Positions 54,724 through 62,969 of a stretch of 64,000 nucleotides of DNA are shown in pieces. The stretch's first letter is position 1, and each line of letters opens with the position of its first letter. The notes under the pieces were generated by a model, which was not told the origin of the DNA, searched no databases, and saw nothing but the letters and a program-made list of their open reading frames with translations. Origin of the DNA: an uncultured Eubacterium sp. (lineage in GTDB: Bacteria; Bacillota; Clostridia; Lachnospirales; Lachnospiraceae); NCBI GenBank assembly GCA_900552795.1, contig USBB01000008.1, positions 1-64,000 of the forward strand, in the 5' to 3' direction. Made by a program: the position numbers and the translations under genes.

Positions 54724-54885
54724 ATGAGTAAACAAAAAAAGGCACTTATAGTAGTCGTTGCAGCTATTATCGTTATCACAATAACATACATAGTTGCTTC
54801 CATCTCAGATGGTAAAAAAAAGAAAAAACACTTAACGTCAGCAAGCTATACGGTAAACGTTCCCAAATCCAAAGTTCCTATGTAA
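54724..54885 (+). CDS. Small single-span membrane protein, 53 aa
   Basis: ATG follows AAAAGGAG by 11 bases. MSKQKKA leads to one helix (about 8-26, rich in V, I and A), a lysine cluster (GKKKKKH) and a short polar tail. A promoter and a terminator surround it. It is divergent from nadA and convergent with ldh. No known family recognised. Confidence 0.6.
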   Translation: MSKQKKALIVVVAAIIVITITYIVASISDGKKKKKHLTSASYTVNVPKSKVPM

Positions 54886-54888
54886 AAA

Positions 54889-54914
54889 GGCAGAGCCTTA
54901 ATTTAAGCTCTGCC
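54889..54914 (-). terminator. Bidirectional terminator between the small protein and ldh
   Basis: GGCAGAGC/GCTCTGCC stem with TTAA pairs inside. TTTTT follows on the minus strand (ldh side); the plus side has only a weak T-rich tail. Confidence 0.75.
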
Positions 54915-54937
54915 ATGTTCTTACATTATTATTCTAT

Positions 54938-55900
54938 TTACTGATTTTCTAAAAATTTCATGGCGTTAATTATCGAATTTTCTGCCATATTCGAAACTGC
55001 CTCATCTGTATAAAATGCCGTGTGAGGCGTGACAAGCACATTTGAATATGAGCGCAGAATTGCAAGCTTTGGATTTCCAAGCGGCTCTCCCGTTCTGTTA
55101 AAATAATACAGTCCGCTCTCATGTTCAATAACATCAAGCCCCGCAAATCCTATTTTGCCGCTCTCAATTCCGTCTATAAGCGCATCTGTATCTATAAGTG
55201 AGCCTCTTGCGCAATTAACTATCATTACGCCCTTTTTCATCTTATCTATCGCAGTAGCATCTATAAGATGATAATTATCATCAGTTGCCGGTGCATGAAG
55301 CGAAATAATGTCACATTCTCTAAAAATAGTATCAATATCGGTATAGTCTGCATATTCCTTGACATCATCATTTTCTCTTATGTCATAGGCAAACATTTTA
55401 CAGCCGAAACCTGCAAGATGCTTTATAACCATACTTCCTATTCTTCCTGTACCTATGATTCCCACAGTACAGTCACAAATTTCACGTCCAATCTTGCCCT
55501 TAAGAGTATAATCCTGTACATCAGCTCTCTCCATAATGTGCTTGATTTTGCGGCAGCCCATAAGCATGAGCATTATAGTGTAATCAGCAACGCTCGCCGG
55601 AGAATATGTCACATTCACAACTCCCATGCCAATCGACTTAGCATAATCTACATCAATGTGGTCATATCCTATAGTCCTTGTAGAAATACATTTTATACCC
55701 ATTCTTTTAAATTCATCTAAAAGCGGCTTATCCATGACAGTAGTTATAATGTCTATAACGTCGTACCCTTGCGCCATATAAGCATTTTCAATACATGGTG
55801 TCTGCGTCGTATAATCGTACTGCACGCCATATTTTTCACAGTATTTGTCAAAAAATTCTTTCTCGTCGTATTCTCTCATACTGTAAACAAAAACTTTCAT
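54938..55900 (-). CDS. ldhA: D-lactate dehydrogenase (D-isomer 2-hydroxyacid dehydrogenase)
   Basis: 320 residues. NAD site GIIGTGRIGSMVIKHLAGFGCKMFAYD near 148, catalytic Arg in VNCARGSLID, Glu in GLDVIEHE and His in LVTPHTAFYT. TRTIGYDHIDVDYAKS matches D-LDH and VanH. It reduces pyruvate to D-lactate. The start at 55900 follows GGAATAGAGG. It is 25 bp after the VanY-like gene; with no D-Ala-D-Lac ligase nearby, a fermentative role is likely. Confidence 0.9.
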   Translation of the reverse strand: MKVFVYSMREYDEKEFFDKYCEKYGVQYDYTTQTPCIENAYMAQGYDVIDIITTVMDKPLLDEFKRMGIKCISTRTIGYDHIDVDYAKSIGMGVVNVTYSPASVADYTIMLMLMGCRKIKHIMERADVQDYTLKGKIGREICDCTVGIIGTGRIGSMVIKHLAGFGCKMFAYDIRENDDVKEYADYTDIDTIFRECDIISLHAPATDDNYHLIDATAIDKMKKGVMIVNCARGSLIDTDALIDGIESGKIGFAGLDVIEHESGLYYFNRTGEPLGNPKLAILRSYSNVLVTPHTAFYTDEAVSNMAENSIINAMKFLENQ

Positions 55901-55925
55901 ACTAACCTCTATTCCTGAGCAACTT

Positions 55926-56765
55926 TTATTCATACTTTGAAGTTATTCCAAGATATTCCTCAAGGCATAATCGGCTCTTATAAACATCTTGTGCCAGATC
56001 ATTGCCAAGATATCTTAAATGCCACGGTTCATACTTATATCCTGTAATGTCCTGTTTTCCTTTTGGATAACGAATAATAAAACCATACTCGTGAGCATGT
56101 TCGGCTACCCATTTTCCTTCTTCTGTATATGCAAATTCATCAGTAATACTGTTTAAATCAAAGCAAAGACCTGTCTGATGCTCAGATTTTCCCGGTCTTG
56201 CAGAATAAGTATCAGCCTTTTCCTGTCCATCCTGAGCCACATAAGAATTATAAATCTTTTTTTGCAGTTCATACGAACGATATCCGCTGGCAATCCATAT
56301 ATTAAGTCCTAATTTAGAGGCATCTGCCTGCATTTTGTCAAAAGCAGCCTGAACTTCCTTATCAATCCCGTCACGCACATAAGTTTGCGGAAGTCCATAT
56401 GTTTTATTAGCTATAAGAATATCGTTTACATATGTTACGCCATTTTCCTGTCTGATAACATACCCTTTTTCTGAAAATCCGACAAAGCCCGGAATTTTAC
56501 TTGTATCAGGCTTGTTTTCAACAGTATCATCTTCTGTCACTGGTTCCTTGCTCTCTTTTGTCGGTTCCTTATTTTCAGCTGCAGTCTGCTCATTCCTGTT
56601 TCCCTGACCTTTATTTTTATCTTTGCCTGTTATACCGATATAAATCAGTACGCCTGTCACGCATAACGCTACAACAATAAATCCAATAATCAGACCTTTT
56701 ATTAACATTTCCTGCCTGTGCCTTGTATACCCACACTTTCTCCTTTTGTAGTTACGTCCGTTCAT
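55926..56765 (-). CDS. VanY-type D-Ala-D-Ala carboxypeptidase (M15B)
   Basis: 279 residues. One membrane helix (about 17-40), a Lys/Glu/Thr-rich spacer (about 45-85) and an M15B domain with zinc ligands in GKSEHQTGLCFDLNS and EPWHLRYLG. IASGYRSYELQKKIYNSYV precedes them. It trims the last D-Ala from cell-wall peptides. The start at 56765 has GGAATGGAG. It is probably co-transcribed with the D-lactate dehydrogenase gene that follows. Confidence 0.92.
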   Translation of the reverse strand: MNGRNYKRRKCGYTRHRQEMLIKGLIIGFIVVALCVTGVLIYIGITGKDKNKGQGNRNEQTAAENKEPTKESKEPVTEDDTVENKPDTSKIPGFVGFSEKGYVIRQENGVTYVNDILIANKTYGLPQTYVRDGIDKEVQAAFDKMQADASKLGLNIWIASGYRSYELQKKIYNSYVAQDGQEKADTYSARPGKSEHQTGLCFDLNSITDEFAYTEEGKWVAEHAHEYGFIIRYPKGKQDITGYKYEPWHLRYLGNDLAQDVYKSRLCLEEYLGITSKYE

Positions 56766-56829
56766 ACTATCTCCATTCCGCAGACGCTTTGCGTCGGAGG
56801 AATCGCGAGGCAAATTTCAAATTTGCCTC
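56766..56829 (-). promoter_or_regulatory. Structured leader of the VanY-type gene
   Basis: ATTCC-TCC-GACGC-AAA-GCGTC-TGC-GGAAT folds as a nested hairpin ending at the GGAG ribosome site. Just upstream, 56807-56829 is a 23-base perfect palindrome (11-bp arms starting GAGGCAAATTT). Confidence 0.6.
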
Positions 56830-56840
56830 TGCGATAAAAG

Positions 56841-57431
56841 CTACTTTGTGGCGCCTGCGACACAAATAGCTGTGTGAAAAATCATCGTATCAACATGATT
56901 TTTCACACTATCTTTTTCAAAATCCAATTCCACAATATATGGCATCCAGTCTATAATTCTTAAAAATTCTTCACATCCGAAACTATTATCATAAAAATTG
57001 AGTATTGTGCTAAGTGCAGTACCATGTGTTCCTATAACAATTTCTTTATCACGGTTATCCGATAAAATTTCTTTCAACGCTTCAATATTACGCTTCTGAA
57101 CCATTGCAATAGATTCTCCGCCCTCCTCATGATAATTATGGTCAGCCCAACGTTTCTGGAACATGCCATGATTATTGCCGCCCGGGCCTTTTTCACGTTC
57201 CCGCAGCCTCTCATCAGTCACTATTTCTTTTTCAAAAAATGCAGCTGTATCCGCGATTGTTTCTACGCTTCGCTTGTAAGAACTGCAATAAAATGAAGCT
57301 ATATTTTTATCTTGTAAAAATTCCTGCACAATCCTTGCATCTTTCTTCCCATCTTCGGTCAAAGGTCTTGTCCGGTCCTCTTTCCATGAATGTTCCGGCT
57401 GCGCATGACGAACAAAATATACTTTTGTCAT
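56841..57431 (-). CDS. Histidine phosphatase (phosphoglycerate mutase) family protein
   Basis: 196 residues. The RHG-type motif reads VYFVRHAQPEHSW (RHA), followed by CSSYKRSVETI, a basic/acidic DERLREREKG and the second His in VIGTHGTALS. Phospho-His chemistry is likely; the substrate is not evident. GGAG lies 7 bases before the ATG at 57431; the frame opens 20 codons earlier. Confidence 0.88.
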   Translation of the reverse strand: MTKVYFVRHAQPEHSWKEDRTRPLTEDGKKDARIVQEFLQDKNIASFYCSSYKRSVETIADTAAFFEKEIVTDERLREREKGPGGNNHGMFQKRWADHNYHEEGGESIAMVQKRNIEALKEILSDNRDKEIVIGTHGTALSTILNFYDNSFGCEEFLRIIDWMPYIVELDFEKDSVKNHVDTMIFHTAICVAGATK

Positions 57432-57490
57432 AGTGATCTCCATTCTATTTTCAATTATAAGGTAATAAATAAAATATATAAAAATTGTCA

Positions 57491-58063
57491 TTAAAACAAT
57501 GCCTGTACAAAATCAATAGCAAAATGCAGCGACACAGGTATTAGAATATCTTTTCTCTTATATGTAATAAAACACATAACTATATGAAAAACAAACGTAA
57601 ATACCAACTGAGGTATTGCAACAATAATATATGAAAAATCAACCATATTATTTACAAACATCTGAAAAGGCAAATGCGCCAAAGAGAAGAAGATCGCACC
57701 TGTTATATAAATTACTTTCCTATTTATACAAAGACCAAATAAATAATTTTGTATAAATCCGCGAAATATCACTTCTTCTTGAAATGCAACGTAAAACAAA
57801 TAATATAATACAGACTTCACAATTACACTATCAGACCGCTCTGTGTACAAAAACGCAAAAATAATTGAAATAGCTACAATTATTCCTGAAAACAGCAGAT
57901 TCCGCTTTAGATTTTCTTTTGAAAATCCAAGATTTAGAATCCCCTTATCTTTTATTAATACAATAACAATCGCAATTATTAAAAACAACCATTGAATCAC
58001 AGAATAATATTTTACACCGCATTTATACAAAATACCCATCAAAATATATCCCAATATAAACAA
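57491..58063 (-). CDS. CPBP-family membrane metalloprotease, N-terminus probably frameshifted
   Basis: 190 residues visible, with six or seven hydrophobic helices and the CPBP motifs FQEEVIFRGF (EExxxR), FFSLAHLPF and SLHFAIDFV. The in-frame start is only a TTG at 58063 without a ribosome site. A well-placed ATG at 58116 (GAGGGG before it) opens another frame reading MYKNKDKNYAVIAIIYYV, and this would join the CPBP frame if one T were added near 58060. So it may be a decayed gene, a slippage site or a sequencing error. It follows an XRE regulator gene, a common pairing. Confidence 0.75.
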   Translation of the reverse strand: MFILGYILMGILYKCGVKYYSVIQWLFLIIAIVIVLIKDKGILNLGFSKENLKRNLLFSGIIVAISIIFAFLYTERSDSVIVKSVLYYLFYVAFQEEVIFRGFIQNYLFGLCINRKVIYITGAIFFSLAHLPFQMFVNNMVDFSYIIVAIPQLVFTFVFHIVMCFITYKRKDILIPVSLHFAIDFVQALF

Positions 58064-58196
58064 ACATAATATATAATTGCAATCACCGCATAATTTTTAT
58101 CTTTATTTTTATACATATATATTCCCCTCATTAATTCTCTTTTTTAAGCAACTATCTGCTTTAAAAACAAATAAAAAGCCAAACAACACTATACTT

Positions 58197-58781
58197 TCAA
58201 GCAAGTAATCTTATTATATAAGTCATTATAAATGCTATTATAACTACTAATGTCGCAGAACCAACAGCCAAAAAAACTTTTTGATATGGTCTTTTACCTT
58301 CTTCTCTTGCCTTTTCAATTTCATCCAAGCTTTTCCCAGCAGTAAATGCAACTATTTCTTTATAAGTCTGAATATCGTATTTTTTCTTGTACTTTTCAAT
58401 TCTGACAGCAAAATACATTCCAAGTCCCAATAAACCTGAATAGAATACTATTCCAAACCATTTCCATAACATCACAAGTGGTACCGGCAGTACCAGAAGA
58501 GCAATAAATAATACGGTAAAAACAACACTTTCCTTTTGAAATTTTGCATACTCCTGTGTGTCAATTTCTTTCTTCATTCTTTCTAAATCTCCTTTAATTA
58601 AATTACCAAGAGAAACTTGAAAGACTTCACTCATAAGCACTAAACTTTTAATATCAGGATAATTTTTATCAATTTCCCAATTAGATATGGTTTGTCTTGA
58701 AACAAAAATTTTATTTGCCAACTCCTCTTGAGATAAATTTGCTTCTGTTCGATATTTTTTTATCTGCTTATTAAGTTCCAT
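58197..58781 (-). CDS. XRE-family regulator with C-terminal membrane domain
   Basis: 194 residues. HTH_3 at 1-60 (ANLSQEELANKIFVSRQTISNWEIDKNYP), a linker, then three hydrophobic segments (about 83-100, 102-120, 170-192). It is probably membrane-bound and DNA-binding. The start at 58781 follows GAGGAGGTGG. The CPBP gene lies downstream and may be its partner in signal-dependent release (inference). Confidence 0.85.
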   Translation of the reverse strand: MELNKQIKKYRTEANLSQEELANKIFVSRQTISNWEIDKNYPDIKSLVLMSEVFQVSLGNLIKGDLERMKKEIDTQEYAKFQKESVVFTVLFIALLVLPVPLVMLWKWFGIVFYSGLLGLGMYFAVRIEKYKKKYDIQTYKEIVAFTAGKSLDEIEKAREEGKRPYQKVFLAVGSATLVVIIAFIMTYIIRLLA

Positions 58782-58864
58782 CTTCACCACCTCCTCACGA
58801 TATACTTTAATCAAAAAAGAAATATCTGGCTATCAAAATCCTTTGAAACATCGAATTTTAACCA

Positions 58865-58882
58865 TGTCAAAAGTATTTGACA
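58865..58882. promoter_or_regulatory. Operator candidate upstream of the XRE gene
   Basis: TGTCAAA-4-TTTGACA is a perfect 7-bp inverted repeat about 85 bp upstream of the XRE start. Its TTGTCA/TTGACA halves look like a -35 element, fitting autoregulation. Confidence 0.5.
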
Positions 58883-58961
58883 ATACGCAAAATCCAAATA
58901 CTCACGTGCTTTTAAACACCCTATTATACATTTTTTATTAACTGCAACCAAATATATTTAA

Positions 58962-59942
58962 CTATACCAGTTCCATTTCATCCTGCATTCTTACAAATCC
59001 GTATTTTTCATACAATGGCCGTCCCATATCTGTCGCCTCTAATGCTATCTGCGATACGCCCTGCTTCTTCGCAGCATTTACCAGCAAATCCAATGTGTGA
59101 AATGCAATTCCCTGCCTGCGATATTCCGGTGCAGTATACATATTCATAATATAAGCCTTTTTGCCCGTAGGATTATGATATGTCGGCATAATCTGATAAA
59201 AGCTGACACCGCCTGCCCCAATAAATTTACCATTATCATATACCAGATATGCAGCATGTTCCCCACTTTCCAATGCACGCTTATAATATACATATGATTC
59301 CTGCTCAACTTTAGACATATCTTCATCACTTGACAGTTTATTTGCCGCACGAAGAACAATTATTCTTGTCTGTACCAGCTCGTCTATGTCTTTTATTGTG
59401 GCTTTTTTGTATTCAAATTTTGTACTTACATAGTTCATTTTAGGCATAAACTTTCGTCTTACATAATTTATATCAGCAGATATTCTATTAATCTTTTTTT
59501 CCATAACTTCATACGTAAGTATCACTCCATTTTCCACCGGATAGCTCTCATGCCTTATAGTCGAAAATCCTAATTTCTCATAAAGTGCTGCTGCTGGCAG
59601 TGATGCATCCAAATATGCCTTATCATATTTTTCACTAATTTGAGCTTCGATATTTTTTATAATAAATGTGCCATAACCATTTTTTTGATATTCCGGCAAC
59701 ACATAAACTCTTGTAATATGATTATCCACAAAACAGCCCGTTGCTACAATATCTCCATCTATCTTAAGTACGCTTACATAACCATTTTTAATATCTCTTT
59801 CTATAGAAGCCTTGCTGTGATGCCCGCAGAAAAAATCGACTACTTCCATTGGATAATATTTCGGGTATATTGTTTTTATTGTATGCTGTACTACATTGTA
59901 CACATCATGCAATTCTTCTGGTTTTGCTGATTCATATATCAT
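58962..59942 (-). CDS. Tandem GNAT acetyltransferase
   Basis: 326 residues with two GNAT domains. The first (about 1-150) has RVYVLPEYQKNGYGTFIIKNIEA and LPAAALYEKLGFST. The second (about 170-326) has NMYTAPEYRRQGIAFHTLDLLV and ALEATDMGRPLYEKYGFV. Both keep the acetyl-CoA loop (Q/RxxGxG/A), so both may be active. Substrate unknown. GGAGAAAG precedes the ATG at 59942. Just upstream are remnants of another GNAT and a VOC gene. Confidence 0.85.
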   Translation of the reverse strand: MIYESAKPEELHDVYNVVQHTIKTIYPKYYPMEVVDFFCGHHSKASIERDIKNGYVSVLKIDGDIVATGCFVDNHITRVYVLPEYQKNGYGTFIIKNIEAQISEKYDKAYLDASLPAAALYEKLGFSTIRHESYPVENGVILTYEVMEKKINRISADINYVRRKFMPKMNYVSTKFEYKKATIKDIDELVQTRIIVLRAANKLSSDEDMSKVEQESYVYYKRALESGEHAAYLVYDNGKFIGAGGVSFYQIMPTYHNPTGKKAYIMNMYTAPEYRRQGIAFHTLDLLVNAAKKQGVSQIALEATDMGRPLYEKYGFVRMQDEMELV

Positions 59943-59958
59943 ATTCTTTCTCCACATT

Positions 59959-60126
59959 TTACATGTCAATCCATTGAATAAATGCTGTCTTATCCGAACT
60001 GTTATAGCCTGCATTACGGTAGAAATTTAACGTACTCTGTTCCTTAGCACCTGTCAGCAGCATCATCTTATAACAATTATTCTCTTCTGCAATTTTCTTG
60101 GCATAATTCAGACAATTTGTTCTGCC
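59959..60126 (-). pseudogene. C-terminal remnant of a GNAT acetyltransferase
   Basis: The minus strand reads NYAKKIAEENNCYKMMLLTG, then AKEQSTLNFYRNAGYNSSDK and TAFIQWIDM before a stop, the typical last third of a GNAT fold. The first two thirds are missing. Confidence 0.65.
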
Positions 60127-60222
60127 TATTTAATCTCAAATCCCAAAACATCCCTATAAAATTGAATCATTACTGCCATATTTTTTACCATCAGCCCTAT
60201 TCCGTCTAATCTCTTAATTTAT
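60126..60222 (-). pseudogene. N-terminal remnant of a VOC/glyoxalase-family protein
   Basis: Minus strand: IKRLDGIGLMVKNMAVMIQF, then YRDVLGFEIK and a TAG. This is the first strand-helix of the VOC fold. It lacks a start codon and abuts the GNAT remnant. Confidence 0.6.
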
Positions 60223-60301
60223 CCTCTCACCAAAGTTTCACCTGTTCTTCGATAATTTTATCAAAAACATTTTCAACTTTCCATATAATTTACAAATTTT
60301 A

Positions 60302-61276
60302 TTAAAAATCACATCCTGCCTTTTTGAATTTTTCTAATCTGTAATGATTTTCTTCATCTAACTGCTTTATTCCATTTTTATAGTCATAACCAAATTTTCT
60401 GTAAAACTCAACTCCTGTAATAGAGGCCGGAATTTCCACCCTATCAGCCCTTATATACAATTCATCGTTTTCAAGCGTGCGGATAATTGTTCTTCCGATA
60501 CCTTTTCCATGGTATTCTGGCAAAACAAAAATAGTCAGCAAAATACTTTCTGTTTTACTTCCCCAAAAACTTGAAATGGAGCCCGTACCAACAATCTCCT
60601 CATTCCATTCAAAGACATACATATGTGCATAGCTGGCAATATTCAAAACTTTCTCTGAATTATAAGTCTTTGCAAGTTTCTTCATAGCTGCAATTCCATA
60701 ATCCTTGCTATTCACCTCTAAGAAATTCCTTACAATTAATCTACTAACCGCTTCTGCATCCTTTTCTGTAAATCTCCTCACAATAATACAATTTTTTACA
60801 TACTTAACCAATGTCATCTTTTCATTTACTTCTATATCCTTGCCAACCCTGACAAATCCGCATTTTTCGTATAAATGACAATTACCTTTTTCTTGTTTTA
60901 TCGTAGCTAAACGCCATTCTATTGTATTCGGATAAATATCAAATAATTGTTCTATCACCGAGCTCGCAATCCCTTTATTTTGAAATTTGGGAATTATGAA
61001 AATAGGAGATATCCAATTAACATTTTCATACACCTTTTTGCCTTGATGCCTGCTGACTCTCACACCTCCAACTTTTTCTCCATGAAACACAATAAAGTAA
61101 AAATCTGAATTTTTCTCAATAATCTTCTCTGTTACTCTTTTCAGACTTTCTTTTGCCGGACTTGTATCATCATCTTGATATTTTTCATATAATGGCATAA
61201 ACGCTTCTACCTGTAGTCTGTGCAGACATTCTGCTTCCCATTCGGTTACTAATTTTAATTCGATTAAATCACTCAT
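60302..61276 (-). CDS. Tandem GNAT acetyltransferase under a leader/attenuator
   Basis: 324 residues with two GNAT domains. The first (about 1-165) has ISPIFIIPKFQNKGIASSVIEQL and HLYEKCGFVRVG; the second (about 170-324) has TIFVLPEYHGKGIGRTIIRTL and GVEFYRKFGYDY. The start is set at 61276, though its ribosome site is weak (GGAAG). Upstream, in order, are a promoter, a 20-codon leader ORF, a structured stretch and a terminator ending about 20 bases before the start codon. That suggests induction by a translation-affecting compound which the enzyme may acetylate (inference). It differs clearly from the tandem GNAT at 58962. Confidence 0.85.
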   Translation of the reverse strand: MSDLIELKLVTEWEAECLHRLQVEAFMPLYEKYQDDDTSPAKESLKRVTEKIIEKNSDFYFIVFHGEKVGGVRVSRHQGKKVYENVNWISPIFIIPKFQNKGIASSVIEQLFDIYPNTIEWRLATIKQEKGNCHLYEKCGFVRVGKDIEVNEKMTLVKYVKNCIIVRRFTEKDAEAVSRLIVRNFLEVNSKDYGIAAMKKLAKTYNSEKVLNIASYAHMYVFEWNEEIVGTGSISSFWGSKTESILLTIFVLPEYHGKGIGRTIIRTLENDELYIRADRVEIPASITGVEFYRKFGYDYKNGIKQLDEENHYRLEKFKKAGCDF

Positions 61277-61302
61277 TCCATGCACATCTTCCACACAAAA
61301 AA

Positions 61303-61333
61303 ATCGCACCAAACATTTATTGTCCAGTGCGAT
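61303..61333 (-). terminator. Attenuator terminator in the GNAT leader
   Basis: ATCGCAC-T-GGACA pairs with TGTTT-G-GTGCGAT around ATAAA, followed by TTTTTTT. It lies between the leader ORF and the GNAT start. Confidence 0.85.
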
Positions 61334-61442
61334 AATCCTAATTTACGATGTAATATATGAAAAAACATCACCTACATTCTGGTTTTATGCACTAGACTAA
61401 TAGACCTACCGACTATAAACCAATGCATTAACCTTGCAAAGC

Positions 61443-61505
61443 TTATAACCTAGTACGTCTATAATACATGTACATATAATGTCTTGAATGTAAGTTCTGA
61501 TTCAT
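61443..61505 (-). CDS. Leader peptide, 20 aa, upstream of the GNAT gene
   Basis: ATG at 61505 follows AAGGAGAGCATACAA, a good ribosome site. The peptide is MNQNLHSRHYMYMYYRRTRL. Tyr/Met repeats and an Arg-rich end are reminiscent of ribosome-stalling leader peptides. About 110 bases separate its stop from the terminator, and the stretch between contains TGGTTTAT/ATAAAACCA arms able to form an alternative structure. Confidence 0.6.
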   Translation of the reverse strand: MNQNLHSRHYMYMYYRRTRL

Positions 61506-61533
61506 TTGTATGCTCTCCTTGTATTTTTTAGTT

Positions 61534-61562
61534 AATGTATCACCTATAGTTATTCATGTCAA
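61534..61562 (-). promoter_or_regulatory. Promoter of the leader-GNAT unit
   Basis: TTGACA (61557-61562), a 17-bp spacer and TACATT (61534-61539), directly after the GrpB-like stop codon. Confidence 0.75.
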
Positions 61563-61566
61563 CAGT

Positions 61567-62085
61567 TTATTTACGATTCAAGATAATATCTATCATATCC
61601 TGTTTCCCGCTGATATAAGCTATTCTATCGTCTGCATACTTTCTTTCCACTTCTTCCTTTAACTGCTGATACTGTAAAGCTGCATTCTCATTAGAATTAA
61701 GATAATCCCTGAAATAAATGTAATTCTTCCACTCAGTTCCGTTCCATTTCACAACATGAATATGGTGTGTCCTAATGTCATTTTTCATATCACCCATTAC
61801 ATAAAGCAGCTGGTGTTCCACATCCGAACCACGATAAAATATTCCTTCCTTCTGTAACTGCTCATTATGTAACATTACTTTATCAAAATCAGTTACTCCA
61901 ACGGCAATATCAATAATTGGCTTAGCTTTAATTGCCGATATTGCTGTGCTTCCAATATGCTGTATATCAATAGCATCATCACCTAATATTGATTTAAGTG
62001 TTTTGATTGTTTGAACAACAGTCTCATCCCAATGTTTATCATGTGATTCAAGCTGCACTGTTCCTCTTTTTAATCCTAATGACAT
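61567..62085 (-). CDS. GrpB-family nucleotidyltransferase-like protein
   Basis: 172 residues. IQHIGSTAISAIKAKPIIDIAVGV is the GrpB/UPF0157 signature (GSTA...DI), which matches a polymerase-beta-type nucleotidyltransferase core, followed by HHIHVVKWNGTEW. Biochemical role unknown in the family. The start at 62085 follows AGAGGAG; the frame opens 12 codons earlier. It ends a kinase-nitrilase-GrpB run with gaps near 20 bp. Confidence 0.85.
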   Translation of the reverse strand: MSLGLKRGTVQLESHDKHWDETVVQTIKTLKSILGDDAIDIQHIGSTAISAIKAKPIIDIAVGVTDFDKVMLHNEQLQKEGIFYRGSDVEHQLLYVMGDMKNDIRTHHIHVVKWNGTEWKNYIYFRDYLNSNENAALQYQQLKEEVERKYADDRIAYISGKQDMIDIILNRK

Positions 62086-62104
62086 AAAACACACTCCTCT
62101 TGGC

Positions 62105-62947
62105 TTATCTATTCTGACCATCCCTTATAAATGGCTTCTTGATATCTTTACCTAATAATTGATTGTATGCCTCTACCTTACGAAATGTATTCCCTAACAT
62201 TTCCCGATTTCTGTATTCTCTAATAGCTTCCATATCAAACTCTGCATAAAAAATCCCCTCTGTTTCATCGTCAGCCAACAAAATCGTGTTATCCACACAT
62301 TTTCCATTTCTATCCCAGCAAATTGGACTATATGCACAAGAACATCCGGCATTATCTCCATTCGGATTTGCCATAGCAACTGCAACCATATTTTCATATG
62401 CTCTTGTAGAAAGTGCTCTGATTCTTGGCTGCATTGAACCGCAATCATTTGGTACAAGAATAACTTCAGCACCTTTTAGCATCAGTATTCTTGCACTTTC
62501 CGGATACTCTCTGTCATAACAAATCATAATGCCTAATTGTATTCCTTCAAAATCACACACCTTAAACTCTTTCCCTGATTCAACATTTCTTTCATCTGCA
62601 AAATCACATGTATGCACTTTGGAATATTTCATTAATATATCGCCCGATTTATTGATAACAAATGCTGAGTTCTGCGGTTGCTTATTACCTTTTGTAAATG
62701 CAGTGAGCACCACGCCTATTTTATATTTTTTTGCATTCTCACATATTTTTGCAATTCTTATATCATCATCTGCAATGCTTTTTTCATATGACATAGGCAA
62801 ATCATATCCTGTAATAAAGCATTCCGGCAATAAAAGAATATCTGCATGGTTTTCCGAAGCCTCTTTCATTGCCATCATGATACTTTCAATATTCTTATCT
62901 ATTTGTGCATTAATGGCACGCTTTTGTAATATTGCAACCTTAAACAT
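62105..62947 (-). CDS. Carbon-nitrogen hydrolase (nitrilase/amidase superfamily)
   Basis: 280 residues. The catalytic triad is Glu in LLLPECFITGY near 42, Lys in YSKVHTCDF near 109 and Cys in MICYDREYPESA near 143. It should hydrolyse an amide or N-carbamoyl bond; the substrate is not evident. GGAAAGG precedes the ATG. It lies between the kinase and GrpB genes. Confidence 0.88.
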   Translation of the reverse strand: MFKVAILQKRAINAQIDKNIESIMMAMKEASENHADILLLPECFITGYDLPMSYEKSIADDDIRIAKICENAKKYKIGVVLTAFTKGNKQPQNSAFVINKSGDILMKYSKVHTCDFADERNVESGKEFKVCDFEGIQLGIMICYDREYPESARILMLKGAEVILVPNDCGSMQPRIRALSTRAYENMVAVAMANPNGDNAGCSCAYSPICWDRNGKCVDNTILLADDETEGIFYAEFDMEAIREYRNREMLGNTFRKVEAYNQLLGKDIKKPFIRDGQNR

Positions 62948-62969
62948 TTTTATTGCCTTTCCTTCTATG

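Noticed and set aside
45067..56765. A complete vancomycin resistance cluster
   Set aside because: VanR/S-like, VanH-like and VanY-like proteins are present but dispersed, with no D-Ala-D-Lac or D-Ala-D-Ser ligase, VanX or VanT in the window.
61334..61505. T-box or known riboswitch before the GNAT gene
   Set aside because: No AGGGTGGNACCGCG T-box sequence or recognisable aptamer core; the leader ORF with a good ribosome site explains the layout better.
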